Positions 14,971-23,147 of a DNA stretch of 32,470 nt are shown here, piece after piece. Positions within the stretch are counted from its first letter, which is position 1; each line of letters opens with the position of its first letter. This DNA comes from JBGSKV01 sp041740975. GTDB lineage: Bacteria > Bdellovibrionota_B > Oligoflexia > Oligoflexales > JALZUQ01. Under the pieces are notes generated by a model. It worked only from the letters and a program-made list of their open reading frames with translations, made no database searches and was not told the origin of the DNA. Where the stretch lies: the NCBI GenBank assembly GCA_041740975.1, contig JBGSKV010000076.1:1-32470 (forward strand). The letters run 5' to 3'. The translations under genes and the position numbers were made by a program.

Positions 14971-16650
14971 ATGGATATTTTAGGCTTACCCATTATTGCA
15001 ATGTTGGTGATGCTTGGCGTTCTCGTACTGGTACACGAATGTGGTCATTATCTAGTAGGGCGATATTGTGGACTCGCCATCGAGAGTTTTTCAATTGGAT
15101 TTGGTCCGCAAGTCATCGGCTTTACCAAAAACCATACGGTTTACCGAATTGGTCTTTTGCCTTTGGGGGGCTATGTCAAGTTTGTTGGCCTGATTCCGGG
15201 TGAGGAATATCCTAAGCATATTCCTGGAATCCCTTTCAACAAAGCGGAGAGGTGGAAGCGTGTTGTCACAGTAGCGGCTGGACCCGTCGCCAACCTTATT
15301 CTCGCGTTCGCAATTTATACGACTTTGGCTATGGCGGGTATTCAGTACCATGCGTCGGTAGTTGGTTTTGTTATGCATGATAGTCCCGCTGAAAAGGCCG
15401 GATTAATGGTCGGAGACAAAATCACAAAAATAGATGATGTGAATATTAGAAACTGGGAAGATCTGAATAAATTAGTGCAGAAAAGTATGGGAAAGCCTCT
15501 CAATTTTGAAGTGCTCCGTCCTGTTCGTGACGGCAGTGCGAAAGCGGTCACCATGAGCATCACACCCGACGAAACTGACGGAATTGATTTACTCGGGCGA
15601 AAGAAAAAAGTCGGACGCATTGGGATTGGAAGTGGAGTCGTTCCCGCCGTAGTTACGGTCATAGACCCCAACTCTCCGGCCGCAAAAATAGGTTTTTTAA
15701 CGGGAGATAAAGTAAAGCGTATTTCGATTGCGGGTGTTGACCAGGATGTTATTGATTTTGATGGCTTTAAGAACTCATATGCTAGTTGGTTAAAAGCAGA
15801 TGGCGACTCACCATTTGTCTTGTCCGTTGAGAGGTCTGAGGCAACGGCAGCAAAGAATCCTAAACTTGAGGTTTTCATTCTTGAAAATAAAGTGGCTCTT
15901 GACGCAATTGGTTTGGCGCCAAGCCAAACAACCGTAGCAGAGGCCAAGGAAAACCTTGCAGGCGTTTTTAAAAAAGGTGACGTTATATTATCAATGGATG
16001 GAAAGAAGGTTTCTACAGTCTTTGATATGTATGACATATTAGAGGACTATCAAAAACCCGAAATGAATGTGGTCCTATCGCGCGAAGGCCAAACTCGTAA
16101 GATGGATATTCAGCTACAAGAACAATTCGTACAGAAAGCTGAAGGTAGAGTCAGAATCTTTACTCTACCGGTCAGTTTTTTAGGTGCGCCAGTCACGCCT
16201 CCTATGCAAACTCAAACCTACAGCAATCCTTTTGCTGCTGCCCTATTTGGATTGGAAAGAACAGCTAAAGATACCGGTTATATTTCTTACACCCTTTTTA
16301 AATTGGTAACGGGAGATGTCCCTCTCAAATCTTTGGGTGGACCGATCCTTATTGCGAAAGTCGCGGGAGACTCGGCCAAAATGGGATGGCGAGCTTTTGT
16401 TTTTGCTATGGCGTTAATTAGCATTAATTTGGCGGTCATAAATTTATTTCCAATTCCTGCACTAGATGGTGGGCAGTTAGTATTAATCGGGTATGAATCA
16501 TTGCGGGGGAAACCACTAAGCGAGCCGGCGATGGAGAATTTTCAGAAAGTTGGATTTGTGATGATTATGGCGCTTATCGTTTTAGCCTTTTCGAACGATT
16601 TAAGCAGGTTTTGGGCGGATATTCTACATAGTGTGGCAGAGAGTTTTTGA
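14971..16650 (+). CDS. rseP: Site-2 zinc metalloprotease RseP (M50) with three PDZ-like domains
   Basis: Intramembrane protease that cuts membrane-bound anti-sigma factors and leftover signal peptides. The zinc motif is HECGH at residues 22-26 (VLVHECGHYLVGRY), with Cys where Phe or Leu is usual, and the partner motif NLFPIPALDGG starts at 491 with D499. GGYVKFVG is also present. The soluble periplasmic part is unusually long: PDZ1 about 129-200 (HDSPAEKAGLMVGDKI), PDZ2 about 228-300 (PNSPAAKIGFLTGDKV), and a third PDZ-like unit about 306-390 (GVFKKGDVILSMDGKKVST). At 559 residues it exceeds the roughly 450 of the E. coli enzyme. ATG 14971 has GAGG (14961-14964) upstream and is preferred over ATG 14959. 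It follows cdsA and its TGA overlaps the tsaB ATG. Confidence 0.95.
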   Translation: MDILGLPIIAMLVMLGVLVLVHECGHYLVGRYCGLAIESFSIGFGPQVIGFTKNHTVYRIGLLPLGGYVKFVGLIPGEEYPKHIPGIPFNKAERWKRVVTVAAGPVANLILAFAIYTTLAMAGIQYHASVVGFVMHDSPAEKAGLMVGDKITKIDDVNIRNWEDLNKLVQKSMGKPLNFEVLRPVRDGSAKAVTMSITPDETDGIDLLGRKKKVGRIGIGSGVVPAVVTVIDPNSPAAKIGFLTGDKVKRISIAGVDQDVIDFDGFKNSYASWLKADGDSPFVLSVERSEATAAKNPKLEVFILENKVALDAIGLAPSQTTVAEAKENLAGVFKKGDVILSMDGKKVSTVFDMYDILEDYQKPEMNVVLSREGQTRKMDIQLQEQFVQKAEGRVRIFTLPVSFLGAPVTPPMQTQTYSNPFAAALFGLERTAKDTGYISYTLFKLVTGDVPLKSLGGPILIAKVAGDSAKMGWRAFVFAMALISINLAVINLFPIPALDGGQLVLIGYESLRGKPLSEPAMENFQKVGFVMIMALIVLAFSNDLSRFWADILHSVAESF

Positions 16651-17384
16651 TGAGTTTAGCAGTTTGTATCGATGCGACATTGCCTGGTCTAGCGGTTTCT
16701 TTAGTTGATCGTGAAACGACACTATGGCAATCCGTTCATTCTGAACAGAATAAAATCTCGCATTTGATGGCACAGAATATTGCGCTGGGACTTAAGAATG
16801 TTGGAAAACGAGTTGATGATATTGAGGCGGTTGTCGTTGCGGTTGGGCCGGGATCTTTTACGGGTATAAAAGTTTCGCTGGCTTTTGCCTACGGGCTCGT
16901 GGAGACAGGAATCACCCGGCGAATGTCATTTGGCGTATCGTCACTATCCTTACTTTGCGAAGAATACGCTAAGCGATCTCAGGCCCCCGTCGCTCTCATT
17001 CTACGCTCGACCCAATCGGCAGGTTATATTTGTTTTGCAGGTCCTACTCAAACAGCCACCAATTATGTCATACAGGTAGACCATAAACGCGGGCTTATTT
17101 ATCGCGACCAAGACTGTCGAGCCCGAACGAAAGAAGAGGCTCTCAGAATACTTAATGATTTTAAGGTCATATCTTTGGGGGCTTGGCCCGAAGCCTTGCA
17201 GGTTATAGAAGTAGGTATAGAGGAAGTGAAGGTGGAAACAGCATTGCGTGATAGTTTGAACCTCATGCAAAATGTTTTTCGCAATGAATGGCCGCAAGGA
17301 TTTTCAGCGGAGATTTCAGCTCCCATTTACCTACGCCCCTCATCTCCTGAAGAGAAGATATTGCTATCGAAGATTAGCGAATGA
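16650..17384 (+). CDS. tsaB: tRNA t6A37 threonylcarbamoyltransferase subunit TsaB
   Basis: TsaB is the inactive-paralogue partner of TsaD in the complex that builds t6A37 on ANN-decoding tRNAs. It has the ASKHA-type N-terminus (LAVCIDATLPGLAVSLVD), SHLMAQNI, and the diagnostic VVVAVGPGSFTGIKVSLAFA. The second half (about 130-244) is divergent, as is common. Start ATG 16650 shares bases with the rseP stop (TGATG); TTG 16647 is less likely. The product is 244 residues. Its place between an envelope protease and asd fits operon packing rather than a shared pathway. Confidence 0.9.
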   Translation: MSLAVCIDATLPGLAVSLVDRETTLWQSVHSEQNKISHLMAQNIALGLKNVGKRVDDIEAVVVAVGPGSFTGIKVSLAFAYGLVETGITRRMSFGVSSLSLLCEEYAKRSQAPVALILRSTQSAGYICFAGPTQTATNYVIQVDHKRGLIYRDQDCRARTKEEALRILNDFKVISLGAWPEALQVIEVGIEEVKVETALRDSLNLMQNVFRNEWPQGFSAEISAPIYLRPSSPEEKILLSKISE

Positions 17385-17397
17385 AGGATAATCTAAT

Positions 17398-18426
17398 ATG
17401 TTAAGAGTTGCGATCATTGGCGCTACCGGTGCTGTTGGCAGAGAAATGATAAAGGATTTAGAAGATTCTTCAGTTAAAAATGTTGAGGTGGGATTATTTG
17501 CAAGTGCGCGATCGGCAGGTCAGACGTTTCGTTGGCGAAACAAGGAAATCGAAGTCCAAGAATATACCGAATCAACTTTTAAGGATTATCACTACGCTTT
17601 AATGAGCGCTGGTTCCGCGTTTTCCAAACAGCACGCCATGAGTATCTCCGATAAAGGTACGTGGGTGATTGATAATAGTAGTGCCTGGCGCATGCATGAT
17701 TCCGTACCTCTAGTGGTGCCGGAAGTGAATGGTCCAGTTTTGGACGGCTTAGGAAATCATGTGCCGACAAAAATCATTGCCAACCCGAATTGCTCAACGA
17801 TTCAAATGGTTTTACCTTTGAAGGTGTTAGACGAATTAAGTCCAATCAAAATGGTGCAAGTGGCCACATACCAATCCGTCTCAGGGGCTGGTCAAGAGGC
17901 GATTGATGAGATGCGAGAACTAGCTCGACAAGAAATTGATGATTCGATATCCGAACCATTAAAGGGAAAGTTCAACTCGCGGGCCTTTAATTGTATTCCT
18001 GCCATCGACAAGTTGGCCGAGTCTCGTCATAGTTTTGAAGAAGAGAAAATGGTCCGTGAAACCCAAAAAATCTTGGGACGCTCTGATTTTCCTGTTTTAG
18101 CTACGACGGTTAGAGTTCCCGTTTTTCGTTGTCATGGTGAAGCCGTGAGCGTTCAACTTACGAACAAAGTCACACGTGACCAAGTTGTCAAGGCCATGCG
18201 CGATTGCGGCTTCCTAGAAGTAGACGACAATAATCAATATGAAACTCTCCCGACTCCGCGACGGGTTCAAGGGGAAAAAGGTGTGTGGGTTAGTAGGTTA
18301 CGTTTGCCCCTCGGTTTAGAAGAATCGGATTGGGTGCAGTTTTGGGTTATTGCTGATAACCTTAAAAAAGGCGCTTCCACAAATGCTGTGCAAATTCTTG
18401 AGTATATGGAAGATGCGAAGAGCTAG
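17398..18426 (+). CDS. asd: Aspartate-semialdehyde dehydrogenase
   Basis: Reduces aspartyl phosphate to aspartate semialdehyde with NADPH, feeding lysine, threonine, methionine and diaminopimelate for peptidoglycan. The dinucleotide-binding loop GATGAVG is at residues 8-14, and catalytic C132 is in ANPNCSTIQM. The active-site segment SVSGAGQEAIDE and the substrate-binding region VPVFRCHGEAVSV with a functional histidine are present. At 342 residues it matches the shorter USG-1/Gram-positive-like class of Asd. ATG 17398 has AAGGA nine bases upstream. Its place with uppS and murG fits a supply role for cell-wall synthesis. Confidence 0.95.
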   Translation: MLRVAIIGATGAVGREMIKDLEDSSVKNVEVGLFASARSAGQTFRWRNKEIEVQEYTESTFKDYHYALMSAGSAFSKQHAMSISDKGTWVIDNSSAWRMHDSVPLVVPEVNGPVLDGLGNHVPTKIIANPNCSTIQMVLPLKVLDELSPIKMVQVATYQSVSGAGQEAIDEMRELARQEIDDSISEPLKGKFNSRAFNCIPAIDKLAESRHSFEEEKMVRETQKILGRSDFPVLATTVRVPVFRCHGEAVSVQLTNKVTRDQVVKAMRDCGFLEVDDNNQYETLPTPRRVQGEKGVWVSRLRLPLGLEESDWVQFWVIADNLKKGASTNAVQILEYMEDAKS

Positions 18427-18447
18427 AGTACAATAGGAGACTTTTTA

Positions 18448-19365
18448 ATGTTTTTAAATCTCACGATCCTTTTGCTAAGCCTAACGGGATCGATCTTTGC
18501 GATGGCGCAAACTTCCGAGGGTGAAAAGAAATTCATAGAAGCAGTTGAAGACGAGCTAGATGCTAATAAAAATCCATCTTCTACGTCAAAAAATCAAAAA
18601 AAAGTGCTGATTCGCAAAAAAGCGGTCGAACCGGCGCAGGTTTCAGATTCAATGTCCGAATCAGAATCAGTTGAAATGGAAGAGGACACCCGTGGCCCTA
18701 AACGTCATCAGTTTCTGATCCCCGATCGACAGTACGGGCAATACAAACTTCGACTGGCAATGATGCGTCCAGAGTTTGATGGTGATGTTAATTTTTATGA
18801 AGACCTATACGGAAACGTGAAGTGGTATCCAAACATCATGGTGGACTGGATTCCTTGGGATGGTCCTGTAGGCTTGGGTGTTGGCTTCCGATTTGGATAT
18901 TATTCCGACCGGGGACATGCCGTAAGATCCGCGCCGACGGCGGGGCAACCACTGGTCGTCGATAAGAATCAGGAAACTCGGCTTAGACTTTATCCAATGC
19001 AGATTGTTCTAGCGGGACAGTTCTCGCCTTTTTCACAAAAGTGGATTGGTGTCGATGGTTGGATTGGCTATGAGCATTTGTTCTATACTGAAACACGCCT
19101 AGGTTCAAAGACGTCCACAAGTTCAAACGATTTATATGTTAATGAAGGTAGTAATCAAAACCTCGTTTACGGTGGTGCCGTGAATATCCTTTTGAACCCT
19201 CTTGATGAACACAGTATTGCCGTTATGAATCGGGGATTGGGCGTGGGTTATGTTTATTTAACTTATATATTTGAAGTTGCTAAGGCTTTGAAAGATGATT
19301 CTAAGAATGTCGACCTTAGCCGAACCAGCCAAGGAATTGCTCTTTCGTTCGAGTCATCACTGTAG
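18448..19365 (+). CDS. Outer-membrane beta-barrel protein, unknown function
   Basis: A 305-residue exported protein. A typical signal peptide ends about AMAQ (residues 19-22). A charged, low-complexity segment follows (about 25-90, rich in K, E and S). The body is a series of amphipathic strands with aromatic ends (YKLRLAMMRPEFDG, VKWYPNIMVDWIPW, LGVGFRFGYYSD, WIGVDGWIGYEHLFYTE, LGVGYVYLTYIFEV), as in eight- to twelve-strand outer-membrane barrels. It ends in SFESSL rather than the usual aromatic residue. ATG 18448 follows AGGAG. It is read in the envelope run, 21 bases after asd, and its stop overlaps the truA start by one base. The family is not recognised. Confidence 0.75.
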   Translation: MFLNLTILLLSLTGSIFAMAQTSEGEKKFIEAVEDELDANKNPSSTSKNQKKVLIRKKAVEPAQVSDSMSESESVEMEEDTRGPKRHQFLIPDRQYGQYKLRLAMMRPEFDGDVNFYEDLYGNVKWYPNIMVDWIPWDGPVGLGVGFRFGYYSDRGHAVRSAPTAGQPLVVDKNQETRLRLYPMQIVLAGQFSPFSQKWIGVDGWIGYEHLFYTETRLGSKTSTSSNDLYVNEGSNQNLVYGGAVNILLNPLDEHSIAVMNRGLGVGYVYLTYIFEVAKALKDDSKNVDLSRTSQGIALSFESSL

Positions 19366-20165
19366 TGCGATACTGTTTACATTTGGAATATTTGGGTAGC
19401 GACTTTGAAGGTTGGCAATCGCAACCTAGCGGACGCACCATTCAAGATAATTTAAACAAGCAGCTTTCCATATATCTACATGAAGCAATTCGAACCGTTG
19501 CTGCATCTCGCACAGATAGTGGAGTGCACGCCCTCGACCAGATTTGTATTTTCGAGTACGGAAAAGTCATTGAACCCGCGCGATTTATGCGGGCGATGCG
19601 AGCGATGTTGCCCACCAGCATTTCAATTAAGAAAATCGAAGTTGTTAGTGACGAGTTCCATCCCATTGGCGCCTCTGTCGGCAAAGCATATCGATATTAC
19701 ATATGGAATAACCCAGACTGGATGAGCCCATTTATTAAAGATCGAGTTTGGCATGTGTATCCCAAATTGGATTTGGAAAAAATGCGGGAAGCTGGCTTAC
19801 ATTTAATTGGACAACATGACTTCACATCTTTTGCGGCAGTTGACGGCAGTGCCAAGTCGAAAATTCGCGAAATCAGCATGATTGATATTTCGCAGCGTGA
19901 GGATATCATCGAATTTTTATTTGTTGGCGGTGGATTTTTAAAGCAAATGGTGCGGAATATCGTGGGGACACTCGCTCAAGTTGGCGAAGGAAAAATATCT
20001 CCTGAAGCGCTGCCCGCAATATTGGCAGCGAAGGATCGGCGAATAGCTGGCCCAACGGCCCCAGCTCAAGGGTTGATTCTGGCCAAGGTATTTTTTGAGC
20101 GCCCCTTGGACGTCGCAGCTTTGCAGAAGTCAAAAGAACGCATGCCTACCATAAACATCCTGTAA
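19365..20165 (+). CDS. truA: tRNA pseudouridine38-40 synthase TruA
   Basis: TruA turns U38-U40 of the anticodon arm into pseudouridine. Catalytic D51 lies in SRTDSGVHALDQ. Other family motifs are YLGSDFEGWQSQPSGRTIQD at the N-terminus, VGKAYRYYIWN, HDFTSFAA, and FLKQMVRNIVGTLAQVGEG. The 266-residue length is normal. The start is GTG 19365, sharing a base with the preceding TAG stop, so translation is coupled to the outer-membrane protein gene. Confidence 0.95.
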   Translation: MRYCLHLEYLGSDFEGWQSQPSGRTIQDNLNKQLSIYLHEAIRTVAASRTDSGVHALDQICIFEYGKVIEPARFMRAMRAMLPTSISIKKIEVVSDEFHPIGASVGKAYRYYIWNNPDWMSPFIKDRVWHVYPKLDLEKMREAGLHLIGQHDFTSFAAVDGSAKSKIREISMIDISQREDIIEFLFVGGGFLKQMVRNIVGTLAQVGEGKISPEALPAILAAKDRRIAGPTAPAQGLILAKVFFERPLDVAALQKSKERMPTINIL

Positions 20166-20201
20166 AGACCTTATTCACCTAATCTGATATCATGGCGATC
20201 T

Positions 20202-21986
20202 ATGATAAAGGTGAAGAAATTGCTTGAACGCCAGCCTAAAATTGTCAAAATTTGCCTTCTCATTGTCTTTATTTTAATCGGTACTAGTTGCCGAACCATC
20301 AAGAGCCGTGATCCGCATTTACCACCAGAAGATCAAGCCACCGCTAAGTTAACGTCTCGCGATAATTGGAATTCCAACAGCCGCAATGCGCAAGCCTCCT
20401 TCTATTATATGGTGGGTGAAGACAAGCTGTTACGAGGACAGTACGCTGAGGCAAGGAATCTCTTTCAATCATCTTATGAAGTCACCCCCAATTCATTTTT
20501 AGCTGCGAAATTATTGGAAGTAGAAATTCTTCGAGGTTCCGCTCCAAAATCTCTTACTGATGCGAAGCGGTTTGCCCTTCTCTATCCAACTTCAGCACGT
20601 ATACGGAGCTTGTATGGCAATATGCTTCTACAGGCAGGCCAGCTTCAAGATGGTGTCGTCGAGTTGGAAAAGGCGATCAAGTTAGGCGCTCAGGAAGATT
20701 CGACCTATATGCAAATGATTCGGGTCAAGCTTACTCAGAAAAATCAAAAGGCAGCTTTTGAAATCATAAAAAACTGGGTCAAAAATATCCCGCACTCAGC
20801 GGATGCTCATTTTGAGATGTCAAAAGTGTTTCTGGCCACCAGAAATAACAAAGATGCGATGAGCCATGCCATGCTCGCCATGCAGCTGAATCCCAACCGA
20901 CCGGAAATTATACTACTCGCTGCTCTGACTTTAGAAATGAATGGGAATTCAAAACGTGCAGTTGAGCTATACGAAAAGCTATATCGGTCCAATTCAGACA
21001 ATGAGCAGCTTCTCGTGCACATGGCCGGTTTGTACAAGCAGCTTGGTGAACCAAAAGATGCGTTGGAACTGTTGGACGAACTCCTTCGTAAGGCCAAAGG
21101 ACAGAGCAAGATTGACATCAGCGTCCAACGAGCGATTGTACTCTGGGAGATGGGCCGTTTCGAGGAAGCTTCGAAGATATTTATTGCTCTGCATGAGCAA
21201 AATAAAAATTCCAAAAGACTACAGTATTTGGCTGGGTTAGGTTATGAGAAAAATGGACAACCTCAAAAAGCTTTTGTAATTTATGAGGACCTCGAAAAGA
21301 CAAAAGAGTTTTTTAAGCCAGCCAGAGTTCGGCGCGCTGTCATATTGAACAATGCTAAAAAAACTCAGGAAGCAATCGAGCTGATTGAAGATTTACAGGC
21401 ATTGAATCAAAATAGTGATCCAGAACTCTTCATTTTTTTGGCGGAGTTTCAAAGTGATGCGGGGCGCCACAAGGAATCGATTGCTTCAATGCAATCCGCA
21501 ATCAAAATTCAACCTGAGTCGGCGGCATACCATTTTTTCTTGGGTGTATATCAAGAAAAAGCTGGTGATAAGGCCGCTTGTATCGAGACAATGCGAAAAG
21601 TTATTAAATTAGATCAACGCTATAGCGCGGCATACAATTATATCGGCTACATCTATGCTGAGTCAGGTGAAAAGCTCCTTGAAGCTAAGGCTTTGGTCGA
21701 GCGCGCTCTATCCATAAAGCCCAACGATGGCTTATATTTGGATTCACTTGGCTGGATCTATTTCAAATTAAAGGACTATGAGAAGGCGCAGATATATCTC
21801 ACTCAGGCGCAAAAGCTTCAGCCAGATGAGGGGATTATATTGGCGCATTTGGCAGATGTGTATTTGGCTTTGGGTCAAAAAGCAAAGGCGGCCGATCTAT
21901 TTAGAAAGGCTTTGACACTTCACTTGGAAAAGTCCGACAAAGAAAAAGTTTTGCAAAAATATCGGAGCATCGGGGGTCAGGTTTAA
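20202..21986 (+). CDS. TPR-repeat lipoprotein
   Basis: A 594-residue secreted protein. A basic N-terminus (KVKKLLERQPK), a hydrophobic core and Cys30 (IGTSC) suggest a lipoprotein signal. From about residue 60 to the end it is built of tandem helical pairs with TPR spacing: examples are YMVGEDKLLRGQYAEARNLF, LYKQLGEPKDALELLDELL, YNYIGYIYAESGEKLLEAKA, and LGWIYFKLKDYEKAQIYLTQ. I estimate well over ten repeats. TPR scaffolds of this kind assemble envelope complexes. It is followed with no gap (TAA then ATG 21987) by a LolB-like lipoprotein. No strong ribosome site precedes ATG 20202. The partner protein is unknown. Confidence 0.85.
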   Translation: MIKVKKLLERQPKIVKICLLIVFILIGTSCRTIKSRDPHLPPEDQATAKLTSRDNWNSNSRNAQASFYYMVGEDKLLRGQYAEARNLFQSSYEVTPNSFLAAKLLEVEILRGSAPKSLTDAKRFALLYPTSARIRSLYGNMLLQAGQLQDGVVELEKAIKLGAQEDSTYMQMIRVKLTQKNQKAAFEIIKNWVKNIPHSADAHFEMSKVFLATRNNKDAMSHAMLAMQLNPNRPEIILLAALTLEMNGNSKRAVELYEKLYRSNSDNEQLLVHMAGLYKQLGEPKDALELLDELLRKAKGQSKIDISVQRAIVLWEMGRFEEASKIFIALHEQNKNSKRLQYLAGLGYEKNGQPQKAFVIYEDLEKTKEFFKPARVRRAVILNNAKKTQEAIELIEDLQALNQNSDPELFIFLAEFQSDAGRHKESIASMQSAIKIQPESAAYHFFLGVYQEKAGDKAACIETMRKVIKLDQRYSAAYNYIGYIYAESGEKLLEAKALVERALSIKPNDGLYLDSLGWIYFKLKDYEKAQIYLTQAQKLQPDEGIILAHLADVYLALGQKAKAADLFRKALTLHLEKSDKEKVLQKYRSIGGQV

Positions 21987-22688
21987 ATGCTAAGGCTCAG
22001 CTATATACTACTGCTTGGGTTTTCCGCCTGTCAAACGGCGCAGAAACCTCCAGTGGTTGTCGTGCTGCCAGCATATCTTCACTCCCATTTTGATGAATGT
22101 TTATCTGCCGAAGGCACCTTGGAAATTGAGGGAAGTCGGAAGTCTGACTTCAGTTTTGCTGGAGAAGTGGATTGGCAAGTGGATAAAAGACATGATTTTG
22201 CATTCGAAGTTGTTAATTCGGTAGGGCAAGGATTGTGGAAAATAGAACGCGAAGGAGAATTGATAGATGTCACTGGCTTGTACGCAAGTGAAGTGCCCAA
22301 GTTGACTGTTGAAAAAGAGACGCAAAAGTTACTCATGAAAGGGTATTTTACAGGGTTCTTGGTTCAAGAATTCCCTTGTTTGTTTAAGTTTAAACTTCCC
22401 TCGGCATGGCAAGATCAGATTATTCAATCTGATGTCGTAGGTAAAGTTACAAAACTCAAGTTGCAAGATCCTTTCCGTGATATCTCGGTTCAAATTGACC
22501 AATCGAAAGGTGCTGACTTAAGCAAAGTTTGCATTAACCTATCATGGCGTCAGTTTCTGGGCCTTTCTCGTCAGGATTTGATGTGGTGCAATGAAAAGTT
22601 GACTTCGCGCCAAGTCACTCATAGATCAACTTTGCATTTTAACAAAGATTTGGTTGTGAAGTGGTCGTTGATTAACGAGGGGAAATAA
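21987..22688 (+). CDS. Lipoprotein, LolB-like candidate
   Basis: A 233-residue lipoprotein: short signal peptide ending GFSAC with Cys15. The mature part begins a beta-rich domain (about residues 40-120). Its order (a GTLEIEG strand, FSFAGEVDWQVDK, FAFEVVNSVGQGLWKIEREG, ELIDVTG) resembles LolB, the outer-membrane receptor that inserts lipoproteins. LolB's typical later segment is not obvious, so other half-barrel lipoprotein folds are possible. ATG 21987 directly abuts the stop of the TPR lipoprotein gene, and the next gene begins at once at 22689, so the three are surely co-translated. The lipoprotein call is firm; the LolB link is tentative. Confidence 0.6.
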   Translation: MLRLSYILLLGFSACQTAQKPPVVVVLPAYLHSHFDECLSAEGTLEIEGSRKSDFSFAGEVDWQVDKRHDFAFEVVNSVGQGLWKIEREGELIDVTGLYASEVPKLTVEKETQKLLMKGYFTGFLVQEFPCLFKFKLPSAWQDQIIQSDVVGKVTKLKLQDPFRDISVQIDQSKGADLSKVCINLSWRQFLGLSRQDLMWCNEKLTSRQVTHRSTLHFNKDLVVKWSLINEGK

Positions 22689-23147
22689 GTGGAACTATTG
22701 GATTTCTTCAGGGAAAGAAATTATCTGTCAGAAGTAACCTATGGTCACGTCGTGGAATATATTGGACAATGGAAATGTTCCTCCTACGATGCGCTGTTAG
22801 ATACGAATTTATTTACGCAAAGTGATATTGCAGATTATTTGGCGGCTGGTTTGAAGATTACCCGAATCGAAAAACTTTCCACGATGGAAATTTCGCAAAG
22901 CGCCTTGGCCCAACTGCCTTATAGCATCGCATATGAATTGACTTGTGTTCCGATTAAGACTTCTGCAGATAAGAGTTCCATGGAAGTCGTTTTTTTGAAT
23001 CCATTGAATAGTGACGATATCAACAAAGTCAGCCGATTTACAAAACTGAAAATTGAACCCCTCGTAGCCGAGCGATACGAAATACTGAAAACCATGCGCA
23101 GGCATTATCCGACTACGGATCAATTGAGCATCTATGACGAAAGCTAG
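22689..23147 (+). CDS. Free-standing GspE/PilB N-terminal (MshEN-type) domain protein
   Basis: A 152-residue soluble protein. Residues about 1-60 (LLDFFRERNYLSEVTYGHVV, then ALLDTNLFTQSDIADYLA) resemble the helical MshEN repeat. Residues 75-145 (LPYSIAYELTCVPIKTS, MEVVFLNPLNSDDINKVSRF, ERYEILKTMRRHY) match the N-terminal domain of type II secretion/type IV pilus ATPases (T2SSE_N). No ATPase part follows; the frame ends and oppD-like begins. In MshE this domain binds cyclic-di-GMP, but key residues cannot be confirmed here. GTG 22689 abuts the previous stop, and the end overlaps the next gene by 14 bases. It may be a c-di-GMP or protein-docking module; this is inference. Confidence 0.65.
   Translation: MELLDFFRERNYLSEVTYGHVVEYIGQWKCSSYDALLDTNLFTQSDIADYLAAGLKITRIEKLSTMEISQSALAQLPYSIAYELTCVPIKTSADKSSMEVVFLNPLNSDDINKVSRFTKLKIEPLVAERYEILKTMRRHYPTTDQLSIYDES

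Noticed and set aside
15342..16037. 231-codon minus-strand frame opposite rseP
   Set aside because: Length is due to codon bias of the sense gene's PDZ region; the product shows no recognisable domain.
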